Shown here: positions 15,448 to 22,506 of the stretch, piece by piece
Position numbering within the stretch: position 1 is the stretch's first letter
Layout: every line of letters begins with the position of its first letter
NCBI GenBank assembly: GCA_027307335.1
Contig: DAHUXD010000023.1
Location: 91,691-155,690 of the forward strand
Origin: Acidobacteriota bacterium
GTDB lineage: Bacteria; Acidobacteriota; Thermoanaerobaculia; UBA5066; Gp7-AA6
Direction of reading: 5' to 3'
DNA: 64,000 nucleotides
Made by a program: the position numbers and the translations under genes
The notes under the pieces: generated by a model
The model's database searches: none
Told to the model about the DNA's origin: nothing
What the model saw: only the letters and a program-made list of their open reading frames with translations

Positions 15448-15738
15448 GTGATCCGTTCGTTTCGATCACGGACGACCCAGGACCTCTTTTACGACCGCGA
15501 CGTTCCACGCCTGCGCGGGATCGAACGCGCGGCCAGGCGAAAGCTCATGATGTTGCACAGCGCTTGCTCGCTCCAGGACCTGCGTGTTCCCCCCGGCAAC
15601 CGGCTCGAGCAGCTCAAGGGTAAACGCTCGGGACAGCACAGCATCCGGATCAACGACCAATGGCGCCTTTGCTTCACCTGGTCCGGCAGGGACGCCTTCG
15701 ACGTCGAAATCGTCGACTACCATGGAGGGAAACGATGA
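15448..15738 (+). CDS. higB: HigB-type mRNA interferase toxin
   Basis: 96 residues in the RelE/HigB fold: MIRSFRSRTTQDLFYD at the start, LHSACSLQDLRVPPGNRLEQLKG, and the C-terminal strand pair HSIRINDQWRLCFTWSG followed by DVEIVDYH. HigB toxins cut mRNA on the ribosome; Arg in INDQWRLCF and the terminal YH correspond to functional positions in relatives. Toxin precedes antitoxin, the normal order for higBA. GTG 15448 lies 6 nt after TATAAT with no Shine-Dalgarno. The stop overlaps the higA start (ATGA 15735-15738). Confidence 0.93.
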   Translation: MIRSFRSRTTQDLFYDRDVPRLRGIERAARRKLMMLHSACSLQDLRVPPGNRLEQLKGKRSGQHSIRINDQWRLCFTWSGRDAFDVEIVDYHGGKR

Positions 15739-16127
15739 GCACACTCGACCCGATCCACCCCGGTGAGATTCTGGAAGAGGAGTTCATGAAGCCGCTCGGT
15801 CTTTCCGCCAATGCGCTCGCCCACGCTCTCGACGTTCCGGTGACCCGGATCTCCGAAATCGTCCGCGGCCGGCGCGGCGTCACTGCCGACACGGCGCTGC
15901 GCCTCGGGCGTCTCCTCGGCACGACGGCCGAGTTCTGGCTGGGCCTCCAGTCCGAGTTCGACCTGAGGGTCGCGCGCAGGAATTCCGGGCGCGCGATCAG
16001 CGAGGCAGTCTCACCGCTCAGGGGCGCTCGAACCAGCGACGCCCTCCAGGTTCGCGAGGCGAAGGCGCGCTACGGCCCGGCCGCGGAGCGAGGAATCGAT
16101 CGCAGACGCCGGCGGAGCGCAAGGTAA
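15735..16127 (+). CDS. higA: HigA-type antitoxin with extended Arg-rich tail
   Basis: 130 residues. The N-terminal ~95 residues are a HigA Xre helix-turn-helix protein: IHPGEILEEEFMKPLGLSANALAHALDVPVTRISEIVRGRRGVTADTALRLGRLLGTTAEFWLGLQ. The protein neutralises HigB and represses the operator at 15417-15436. HigA proteins usually stop soon after the segment equivalent to ISEAVSPLR. Here ~35 further residues end in a run RRRRRSAR, which suggests a shifted or read-through 3' end. It is coupled to higB by a 4-nt overlap. Confidence 0.92.
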   Translation: MSTLDPIHPGEILEEEFMKPLGLSANALAHALDVPVTRISEIVRGRRGVTADTALRLGRLLGTTAEFWLGLQSEFDLRVARRNSGRAISEAVSPLRGARTSDALQVREAKARYGPAAERGIDRRRRRSAR

Positions 16128-16182
16128 GCCGCATCACGATCGCCGCGGAGGGGCCGCCGGAGCCTCCTTCCCATTCACCCGT

Positions 16183-16782
16183 TCACCGCTTCGCCCCTTG
16201 CGACTCCCTCATCATCTCGCCGACCGCGCGATCGAGCTCCTCGACCAGTGGGCTCAGTCCCCGCGCCTCGAGCGCGCGCGTGACGGCGCCGTAGTACCAG
16301 AGCACGTCTTCCTTCGGCGCGCTGAACCGCTTCCAGACGTTCTCGCCTTCGCTGCGGTAGTCCCGCAGGATCGACCGCGCGTTGTGCAGCTTGTCGGCCG
16401 CCGCCACGAGCCGCACGGACCGGTGCGCGGCCTGCAGATGCGCGAGATAGGCCTCCTTGCGCGGCCGCCACTCCGGCTTCGGGCTCTCGAGCGTGTCCGT
16501 GCAGCCCTCGACGATCGCGGCCACCCCCATCCCGAACTTCTGCCGGATCTCGTCGAGCGCCTCCTGCCCGCCGCAGTCCTCCGCCACGTCGTGCAGGAGC
16601 GCCGCGATCACCTCGTCCTCGCCGCCGCCGAACTCGAGCACCAGGCTCGCCACCGCGAGCGGATGAGAGATGTAGGGGATCCGCGTCCCCTTGCGGTTCT
16701 GTCCCGCGTGCTTCTCCGCGGCGTGGGCCAGGGCCCGGCCGTAACGCTGCGCCGACGCGTCGGGAGTCTTCGACTGTTTCAT
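16183..16782 (-). CDS. HD-domain phosphohydrolase (ppGpp hydrolase-like)
   Basis: 199 residues. HD residues are visible in order: H in YISHPLAVASLVLE, the HD pair in ALLHDVAEDCGG, and the distal Asp in AADKLHNARSIL. This pattern fits the SpoT/MESH1 group of small metal-dependent hydrolases that remove pyrophosphate from (p)ppGpp. No synthetase domain is present, so it would be hydrolase only. The start at 16782 (ATG, with GGAGGCG upstream) fits. It converges on higA, and its promoter region is back-to-back with the leader at 16883. The substrate is inferred from the family. Confidence 0.85.
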   Translation of the reverse strand: MKQSKTPDASAQRYGRALAHAAEKHAGQNRKGTRIPYISHPLAVASLVLEFGGGEDEVIAALLHDVAEDCGGQEALDEIRQKFGMGVAAIVEGCTDTLESPKPEWRPRKEAYLAHLQAAHRSVRLVAAADKLHNARSILRDYRSEGENVWKRFSAPKEDVLWYYGAVTRALEARGLSPLVEELDRAVGEMMRESQGAKR

Positions 16783-16882
16783 CGGAACGCCTCCAGGTGT
16801 GACGAGGTCGAACGAGCGACACCTTCACGATCGCTTTCGACGTCTCGGGTCCGCCGATCCGGCCGCACGGGTCGCTTCGAGG

Positions 16883-17020
16883 TGATAGACTCTACTCGTT
16901 CTCGGCTCGCTCGCCCTTTGCCGGAATTCGTCCGGCGAACTCCGACCGAACAACCGACGAGAATGCAGGGCGCCGCGCCGTGGTGTCTTCGCTCGATTTC
17001 CATCGGCGAAGGAGAAAACC
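16883..17020 (+). promoter_or_regulatory. Structured 5' leader (copy B of a shared element)
   Basis: This stretch resembles 4695-4829 over most of its length. CGTTCTCG (16897-16904) pairs with CGAGAATG (16958-16965). Inside, GCCGGA (16920-16925) and TCCGGC (16931-16936) make a second hairpin. The copy ends with AAGGAGA, the ribosome-binding site of the gene at 17021. Confidence 0.55.
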
Positions 17021-17674
17021 ATGCGTGGCATCCCGCGTTCGTTCCTGACGGCGGTTCTGTTGACCCTGGCGGCCGGATTTGCCCTGTCCCAGGAAGCCGG
17101 CGCGCCGCTGCCGCCCCTCGCTCCGGACGTCGCGGCGCCGGTCGTCGAGCTTCCGAAGCTTCCCGTCGTCGTGGCCCCCGTTCCGGGCGCCGACGCACCG
17201 GCCGTCGATCCCGCGGTCACGATCGATCCGAGCGTCCTGGCGGTCGCGCCCGCCGGTGTCGAGACCGCGCGAGCCCCCGAGCCGGTGAAGCCGGTGGTCG
17301 CGACGGTCCCGGGGCGCGTGGCGATAAAATCGCCGGCGAAGCCCATCGCGAAGCCTTCCGTCGAAGCGACCGGATCCTTCCAGCCCGTCACGGTCGAGAG
17401 CCTGAATCCCCCCGGCGCGCCGGCGAACACGGCGTCCGCCAGGGGCCAGGCGGTTGCGGCGACCGCGGTGAACTCGGTGATCCCCGAATCTGCGGCGGCG
17501 AGCGGATCCCGGACGATGATCATCGGCGAGTGGGTGCTCGCCGGGCTCCTGCTCGTGGGGCTCTACGGCTTCGTCAACTGGCTGCGCCATCGCGGGACGC
17601 GGCCGCGAAGTTCCGTCATCGCCATCCCGGTCCTCGACACCGAGCTGAAGCCCGCCCCGGTGGCGCGCATGTAG
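17021..17674 (+). CDS. Exported single-pass membrane protein of unknown function
   Basis: 217 residues. A signal peptide at 1-23 (FLTAVLLTLAAGFALSQ) is followed by a ~140-residue region rich in Pro, Ala and Val with no recognisable fold, then one transmembrane helix (about 169-188, MIIGEWVLAGLLLVGLYGFVNWL) and a short basic cytoplasmic tail (RHRGTRPR). The topology suggests an extended periplasmic spacer. ATG 17021 follows AAGGAGA. It is remarkable for its leader, which matches that of the distant RRM gene. I do not recognise the family. Confidence 0.75.
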   Translation: MRGIPRSFLTAVLLTLAAGFALSQEAGAPLPPLAPDVAAPVVELPKLPVVVAPVPGADAPAVDPAVTIDPSVLAVAPAGVETARAPEPVKPVVATVPGRVAIKSPAKPIAKPSVEATGSFQPVTVESLNPPGAPANTASARGQAVAATAVNSVIPESAAASGSRTMIIGEWVLAGLLLVGLYGFVNWLRHRGTRPRSSVIAIPVLDTELKPAPVARM

Positions 17675-17741
17675 CTTCGGGTTGTGGGGGTCCCCTGGCT
17701 CTCTGATTTGGAGCTCTTCGACGATCTGCTATGCTCGCCAT

Positions 17742-17756
17742 ACTTGTATTACAAGT
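17742..17756 (+). promoter_or_regulatory. Palindromic operator of a toxin-antitoxin pair
   Basis: ACTTGTA-T-TACAAGT is a perfect 15-nt palindrome ending 9 nt before the antitoxin ATG at 17766, just before the GAGG ribosome-binding site. It is the probable binding site of the ribbon-helix-helix antitoxin. Confidence 0.75.
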
Positions 17757-17765
17757 GAGGCAATC

Positions 17766-17993
17766 ATGACCAGATCCGTTTCAGTCCGACTCGCCGATGA
17801 AACCGCCCGCGCGCTCGAGAAGCTCGCCAGGGCGACGGACCGGCCGAAGACCTACTTCATCGAAAAGGCGCTCGAGTCGTACCTGGCAGATCAAGCCGAC
17901 TACCAGGTCGCGATCGACAGGCTGAGAGACAAGGACGACCCCGTCATCTCGGCGGCCGAGCTCAGGAAGCGGATTGCCCGCCGCAAGGGTTGA
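17766..17993 (+). CDS. RelB/ParD-type ribbon-helix-helix antitoxin
   Basis: 75 residues. MTRSVSVRLADETARALEKLARATDRPKTYFIEKALESYL is a ribbon-helix-helix DNA-binding domain, followed by the toxin-binding tail (VAIDRLRDKDDPVISAAELRKRIARRK). ATG 17766 follows GTGAGG. A perfect palindrome lies directly upstream. The toxin gene overlaps its end by 20 nt. Antitoxin-toxin order and the shared promoter fit a type II module of the RelBE/ParDE superfamily. Confidence 0.93.
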   Translation: MTRSVSVRLADETARALEKLARATDRPKTYFIEKALESYLADQADYQVAIDRLRDKDDPVISAAELRKRIARRKG

Positions 17994-18240
17994 GTACAAG
18001 GCCTCGGTCGCGGGAGACCTCGGCCGGCTCGATCGCGGCGTAGCCCTTCGGGTGCTCAGGAAGATCGAGAAGTCCCTCGCGGATCTCGGAGCGGCTGGCG
18101 AGCCCCTGTCGGGTGAATTCGCCGGCCTTTTCCGTCTCCGCGTCGGCGACTACCGGATCATTTACGCCCGCACGACCGAGGGATTTCTCGTTCTGCGGAT
18201 CGGCCATCGTGGGGAGGTCTATCGACGCGGTCGACCCTGA
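17974..18240 (+). CDS. RelE/ParE-type toxin
   Basis: 88 residues of the RelE/ParE fold: YKASVAGDLGRLDRGVALRVLRKIEKSLADL, then GEPLSGEFAGLFRLRVGDYRIIYARTTEGFLVLRIGHRGEVYRRGRP, with the conserved RVGDYRIIY and the terminal GHRGEVYR typical of RelE. It would cleave mRNA on the ribosome or, if ParE-like, act on gyrase; GHRxEVY favours RelE. The only in-frame start after the preceding stop is TTG 17974, inside the antitoxin gene, so translation is probably coupled. Confidence 0.92.
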   Translation: MPAARVEYKASVAGDLGRLDRGVALRVLRKIEKSLADLGAAGEPLSGEFAGLFRLRVGDYRIIYARTTEGFLVLRIGHRGEVYRRGRP

Positions 18241-18353
18241 CTGCGCAATCTTCACCCACCTTCGCCTCGTCGGGATGGCGAGCAGTGGCGCCGCCCGAGC
18301 ACCTCTCGGCTTCATGCCATTCGTGGCGCGATCCCGCACTCGAGACAGCTTGG

Positions 18354-18390
18354 TTTGTACATTTCGTACATCATGTACCTGTAGTACACT
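18354..18390 (+). promoter_or_regulatory. Promoter and clustered operators of a Phd-type module
   Basis: GTACAT-C-ATGTAC (18366-18378) is a perfect palindrome, flanked by TGTAC (18357-18360 region) and TGTAGTACA (18380-18388). The -10 box TACACT (18385-18390) ends 7 nt before the antitoxin ATG at 18398. Four GTAC cores are spaced over ~30 nt. Confidence 0.7.
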
Positions 18391-18397
18391 TCGCTTC

Positions 18398-18643
18398 ATG
18401 ACTCGCCTTCGCGCCAGCAAAGCCCGGCAGGAATTCGCCGACACCCTGAACCGGGTCGTTTACGGCGGCGAGCGGATCGTGCTGGCCCGACGGGGGCGCG
18501 ATCTCGCGGCGATCGTCCCCATGAACGACCTCGAGCTGATTCGGGCCATCGAGGACCGAGTCGATCTGCGGAAGGCAAGAAGGGCTCTCAAGGAAAAGGG
18601 AAGCGTCCCCTGGAAGAAGGTCAAGGCCGACCTCGGACTCTGA
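18398..18643 (+). CDS. Phd/YefM-type antitoxin
   Basis: 81 residues. MTRLRASKARQEFADTLNRVVYGGERIVLARRGRDLAAIVPMNDLELI is the Phd/YefM fold (DNA-binding N-terminus), followed by a flexible helical tail (EDRVDLRKARRALKEKGSVPWKKVKADLGL) that would wrap the toxin. The upstream operators with GTAC cores fit autoregulation. No Shine-Dalgarno precedes the ATG, and the -10 box lies 7 nt away. The RelE toxin follows after 12 nt. Confidence 0.92.
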   Translation: MTRLRASKARQEFADTLNRVVYGGERIVLARRGRDLAAIVPMNDLELIRAIEDRVDLRKARRALKEKGSVPWKKVKADLGL

Positions 18644-18655
18644 TCCCGTTCCCGC

Positions 18656-18919
18656 ATGATCTACGAGGTTCGGCTCAAGCCCTCCGCGGAGCGCGTGCTC
18701 CGAAAGCTGCCGGCCGGGATCCGCTCCCGCATCGCCAGTCGCCTGGATCAGCTCTCGAGCAATCCTCGTCCCTCTGGCTGCGAGAAGCTCGGCGGTGTCG
18801 ATGACCTTTACCGCGTCAGGGTCGGAGACTACCGGGTGGTCTACCAGATCTCCGATGAGGTGCTCGTCGTGCTCGTGGTGACGATCGGCCACCGAGGCGA
18901 CGTGTACCGACGACTCTAG
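18656..18919 (+). CDS. RelE-type toxin
   Basis: 87 residues: MIYEVRLKPSAERVLRKLPAGIRSRIASRLDQLSSNPRPSGCEKLGGVDDLYRVRVGDYRVVYQISDEVLVVLVVTIGHRGDVYRRL. The order of elements (KLGG, YRVRVGDYRVVYQI, IGHRGDVYR) is that of RelE mRNA interferases. It is the partner of the Phd-type antitoxin 12 nt upstream. It is the second RelE-fold toxin within 1 kb but is clearly diverged from the one at 17974, so the two modules are not a simple recent duplication. Confidence 0.93.
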   Translation: MIYEVRLKPSAERVLRKLPAGIRSRIASRLDQLSSNPRPSGCEKLGGVDDLYRVRVGDYRVVYQISDEVLVVLVVTIGHRGDVYRRL

Positions 18920-18999
18920 ACGCCGCGCAGGAGATCGGGCCGGGCCGGAACTCGATAAGATTCCCTCGCCGACTCGCACCGAAAGGAAGACCTCGCTCG

Positions 19000-21900
19000 A
19001 TGAAGCACCGTCTCGCCGCCGCTCTCGCCCTGCTCCTCGCTCTCCCTCTCCTCACGTCCGCCCAGCAGCCCCCGAAGCCTTCGCCTCCGATCGACAAGCC
19101 GCCGCTCGCCCCGCCGACCGCGGACGCGTCGAAGGAGAAGGAGAAGGACAAGGACAAGCCGAAGTGGGACGTCGCCAACCCGCCGTACCCCTACGACGTG
19201 ACCGTCCACCTCGACGTCACCTCCGGCACGTGGATGTCGCTCGACGTCTCGCCCAACGGCAAGGAGATCGCCTTCGACCTCCTCGGCGACATCTATACGC
19301 TGCCGATCGGGGGCGGTGAGGCCAAGTCACTCACCTCCGGCATCCCGTGGGACATGCAGCCGCGCTACTCGCCCGACGGCAAGTGGATCGCGTTCACGTC
19401 CGACCGTTCCGGCGGCGACAACATCTGGATCATGGACCGCGACGGCAAGAACCCGCAGCAGGTCACGAAGGAGAGCTTCCGTCTCCCCAACAGTCCCGCG
19501 TGGACGCCCGACTCGCAGTTCATCGCGGCGCGCAAGCACTACACCGGCACGCGCTCGCTCGGCGCGGGCGAGATCTGGCTCTACCACCGCACGGGCGGCG
19601 AGGGCCTCCAGATGACCAAGCGCGCGACCGAGCAGAAGGACGACGGCGAGCCCGCGTTCTCGCCCGACCCCGCCGGGCGCTACCTCTACTGGTCGTCCGA
19701 CACGACGCCGGGAAAGATCTTCGACTACAACAAGGACCCGAACGGCCAGATCTACGTCATCAAGCGCCTCGACCGCGACACGGGCAAGATCGTCGACTAC
19801 GTCACGGGCCCCGGCGGCTCGATCCGACCCACGCCCTCGCCGGACGGCAAGTCGCTCGCCTTCATCCGCCGCGTCCGCTACAAGTCCACGCTCTTCGTCA
19901 AGGACCTCGAGTCCGGCATCGAGCGCCCGATCTACGACGGCCTCGACCGCGACATGCAGGAGACCTGGGCGATCCAGGGCGTCTATCCCGGCATGGCGTG
20001 GACACCGGACTCGAAGTCGATCGTCTTCTGGGCCGGCGGCTTCATCCAGCGCGCGGACTTATCGACCAACCAGGTCTACAAGATCCCGTTCCACGTCAAG
20101 GACACCCGCAAGACCGCGACGGCCGTCCGCTTCCCGGTCGACGTCCTCACCGGCGTCATGGCCGCATCGGCATCGCCGTACATCAAAGGCACCGTCGCAG
20201 GAGACGCCCCTCACCCCAACCCTCTCCCGAAGGGAGAGGGAGTAACGATCGCCGGCTTCTCTTACCCCTCTCCCACCGGGAGAGGGGCAGGGGGTGAGGG
20301 GAGAACTCCAGGGAACCCCGTCTTCCCCGTCCGCATGCTCCGCTGGGTCACCGTCTCGCCCGACTCCAAGCGCGTCGCCTACTCCGCCCTGGGCCACATC
20401 TACGTCCGCGACCTCCCCACCGGCACTCCGCATCGCCTCACCAAGCAGACCGCCGACTACGAGTACTTCCCCTCCTGGTCCCGCGACTCCAAATCCCTCG
20501 TCTACGCCACGTGGAACGACGACACCCTCGGGACAATCCGGACTGCCACAGTCGCGACGGGTACGTCCAAGACCATCACCGACCACCCCGGCCACTACGT
20601 CGACCCCGTCTTCACCCCCGACGGCTCCCGCGTCGTCTACCGCAAGTCCGACGGCGGCTACCTCGTCTCGACCGCCTGGTCCGCCGACCCCGGCCTCTAC
20701 TGGGTGCCGTCCTCAGGCGGCAAGTCCACGCTCATCACCGAGGACGGCTTCGGTCCCCGCTTCGGCAAGCCGAACGACCGCGTCTTCTTCGTCAAGACCG
20801 AGGGCGGCGGGGACCAGATCGCTCCGGAGAAGCGCATCCTCGCCTCGATCAAGCTCGACGGCTCCGAGCCGCACGAGTACTACCTCTCGGACCTCGCCAC
20901 CGAGTTCGCCCTCTCGCCCGACGGGAAGTGGCTGGCTTTCCGCGAGGGCTTCAACGCCTACGTCACGCCGTTCGTCGAGACCGGCCGCCGCGTCGAGATC
21001 GGCCCGAAGAGCAAGGCCGTCCCGCTGACCCGCGTCTCCAAGGAGGCCGGCGAGTTCCTCCACTTCTCGGGCGACTCGTCCCGCCTCTACTGGTCCTACG
21101 GCCCCGAGCTCTACCAGCGCGACCTCAAGGAGGCCTTCGCGTTTCTCCCCGGCGCGCCCGAGAAGCTCCCCGAGCCGGCGGCGCAGGGCATGAACATCTC
21201 CTTCGTCGAGCCCGTCGACATGCCGCCGCCGGCGAGCACCATCGCCTTCACCGGCGGCCGCGTCGTGACGATGAAGGGTGACGAGGTCATCGAAGACGGC
21301 GTCGTCCTCGTCGAAGGCAACCGCATCAAGGCCGTCGGCCGAAAGGATCAGGTCGCCATCCCGCAAGGCGCGAAGACCTTCGACGTCTCCGGCAAGACCA
21401 TCCTCCCCGGCTTCGTCGACGCCCACTACCACGGCTCCTTCGGCGCCGACGGCGTCATCCCGCAGCAGAACTGGCACAGCGACGCCTCGCTCGCCTTCGG
21501 CGTCACCACCGTCCACGATCCCTCGAACGACACCGACGAGGTCTTCACCGCCGCCGAGCTCGCGCGCGCCGGCCTCTTCCGCGCCCCGCGCATCTTCTCG
21601 ACCGGCACGATCCTCTACGGCGCCGCCGGCGACTTCAAAGCCGAGATCGACTCGCTCGACGACGCGCGCGCCCACCTCCACCGCCAGAAGGCCGCCGGCG
21701 CCATCTCCGTCAAGAGCTACCAGCAGCCCCGCCGCGAACAGCGCCAGCAAATCCTCGCGGCAGCCCGAGAGGCGGGAATCATGGTGGTGCCCGAGGGCGG
21801 ATCGCTCTTCGAGATGAACATGAACATGGTCGTCGACGGCCACACGACGATCGAGCACACCGTCCCCGTCGCCAACATCTACCAGGACGTCGAGGCCCTC

Positions 21901-22464
21901 TGGCCGCCGACGAAGGTCGGCTACACGCCGACGCTCCTCGTCGGCTACGGCGGCATGTTCGGCGAGATGTACTGGTACGCGAAGACCGACGTGTGGGCGA
22001 ACCCGCGCTTATCCAAGTTCGTCCCGCCCTTCGTCCTCGATCCCCGCTCCCGCCGCCGCATCACCGCGCCCGACGACGAGTGGAACCACGTCAGCCTCGC
22101 GAAGATCGCCGAGAAGCTCCACAAGGACCACGTCCTCGTCAACACCGGCGCCCACGGCCAGCGCGAGGGCCTCGGCCTCCACTGGGAGATCTGGATGCTC
22201 GCCCAGGGAGGCCTCTCGCCGCTCGAGGCCCTCCGCTGCGCGACCTTCAACGGCGCGAAGAGCCTCGGCATGGACAAGGACATCGGCTCGCTCGAACCCG
22301 GCAAGCTCGCCGACCTCGTCGTCATCGACGGAAACCCCCTCCAGGACATCCGCCAGTCCGAGAAGGTCGCCTGGACCATGGTGAACGGACGGCTCTACGA
22401 TGCAGCGACGCTGAACGAGACGGGGGCGCGGGAGCGGAAGCGCGGGAGGTATTGGTGGGAGTAG
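19000..22464 (+). CDS. Secreted TolB-propeller/amidohydrolase protein with internal repeat insertion
   Basis: 1154 residues. A signal peptide (1-23) and a Lys/Pro linker lead to a PD40/TolB-like propeller (about 60-720; repeated [27 protein letters not shown]) and a C-terminal amidohydrolase (about 745-1150). The metal site starts at DAHYHG (HxH), continues with the candidate carbamylated Lys in ISVKSYQQ, His in GHTTIEHT, and TGAHGQREGLGLHWE, and ends in the family signature LGMDKDIGSLEPGKLADLVVIDGNPL. It is an exported, zinc-dependent hydrolase of imidazolonepropionase/prolidase-like type. Residues about 402-434 (20203-20302) are translated R1 repeat (PHPNPLPKGEG, then PSPTGRGAGGEG), lying between propeller blades without breaking the frame. 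Confidence 0.93.
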   Translation: MKHRLAAALALLLALPLLTSAQQPPKPSPPIDKPPLAPPTADASKEKEKDKDKPKWDVANPPYPYDVTVHLDVTSGTWMSLDVSPNGKEIAFDLLGDIYTLPIGGGEAKSLTSGIPWDMQPRYSPDGKWIAFTSDRSGGDNIWIMDRDGKNPQQVTKESFRLPNSPAWTPDSQFIAARKHYTGTRSLGAGEIWLYHRTGGEGLQMTKRATEQKDDGEPAFSPDPAGRYLYWSSDTTPGKIFDYNKDPNGQIYVIKRLDRDTGKIVDYVTGPGGSIRPTPSPDGKSLAFIRRVRYKSTLFVKDLESGIERPIYDGLDRDMQETWAIQGVYPGMAWTPDSKSIVFWAGGFIQRADLSTNQVYKIPFHVKDTRKTATAVRFPVDVLTGVMAASASPYIKGTVAGDAPHPNPLPKGEGVTIAGFSYPSPTGRGAGGEGRTPGNPVFPVRMLRWVTVSPDSKRVAYSALGHIYVRDLPTGTPHRLTKQTADYEYFPSWSRDSKSLVYATWNDDTLGTIRTATVATGTSKTITDHPGHYVDPVFTPDGSRVVYRKSDGGYLVSTAWSADPGLYWVPSSGGKSTLITEDGFGPRFGKPNDRVFFVKTEGGGDQIAPEKRILASIKLDGSEPHEYYLSDLATEFALSPDGKWLAFREGFNAYVTPFVETGRRVEIGPKSKAVPLTRVSKEAGEFLHFSGDSSRLYWSYGPELYQRDLKEAFAFLPGAPEKLPEPAAQGMNISFVEPVDMPPPASTIAFTGGRVVTMKGDEVIEDGVVLVEGNRIKAVGRKDQVAIPQGAKTFDVSGKTILPGFVDAHYHGSFGADGVIPQQNWHSDASLAFGVTTVHDPSNDTDEVFTAAELARAGLFRAPRIFSTGTILYGAAGDFKAEIDSLDDARAHLHRQKAAGAISVKSYQQPRREQRQQILAAAREAGIMVVPEGGSLFEMNMNMVVDGHTTIEHTVPVANIYQDVEALWPPTKVGYTPTLLVGYGGMFGEMYWYAKTDVWANPRLSKFVPPFVLDPRSRRRITAPDDEWNHVSLAKIAEKLHKDHVLVNTGAHGQREGLGLHWEIWMLAQGGLSPLEALRCATFNGAKSLGMDKDIGSLEPGKLADLVVIDGNPLQDIRQSEKVAWTMVNGRLYDAATLNETGARERKRGRYWWE
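20203..20302. repeat. R1 repeat pair inside the amidohydrolase reading frame
   Basis: Two R1 units, one ending CCGAAGGGAGAGGG and one in opposite orientation ending GGGGGTGAGGGG, lie within codons ~402-434 of the gene at 19000-22464 and are read in frame. Elsewhere in the window these units are intergenic. Confidence 0.85.
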
Positions 22465-22506
22465 AAGTTACTCATGTGGTCCCCTCAGGCGAGGCATCGA
22501 CCCAGG

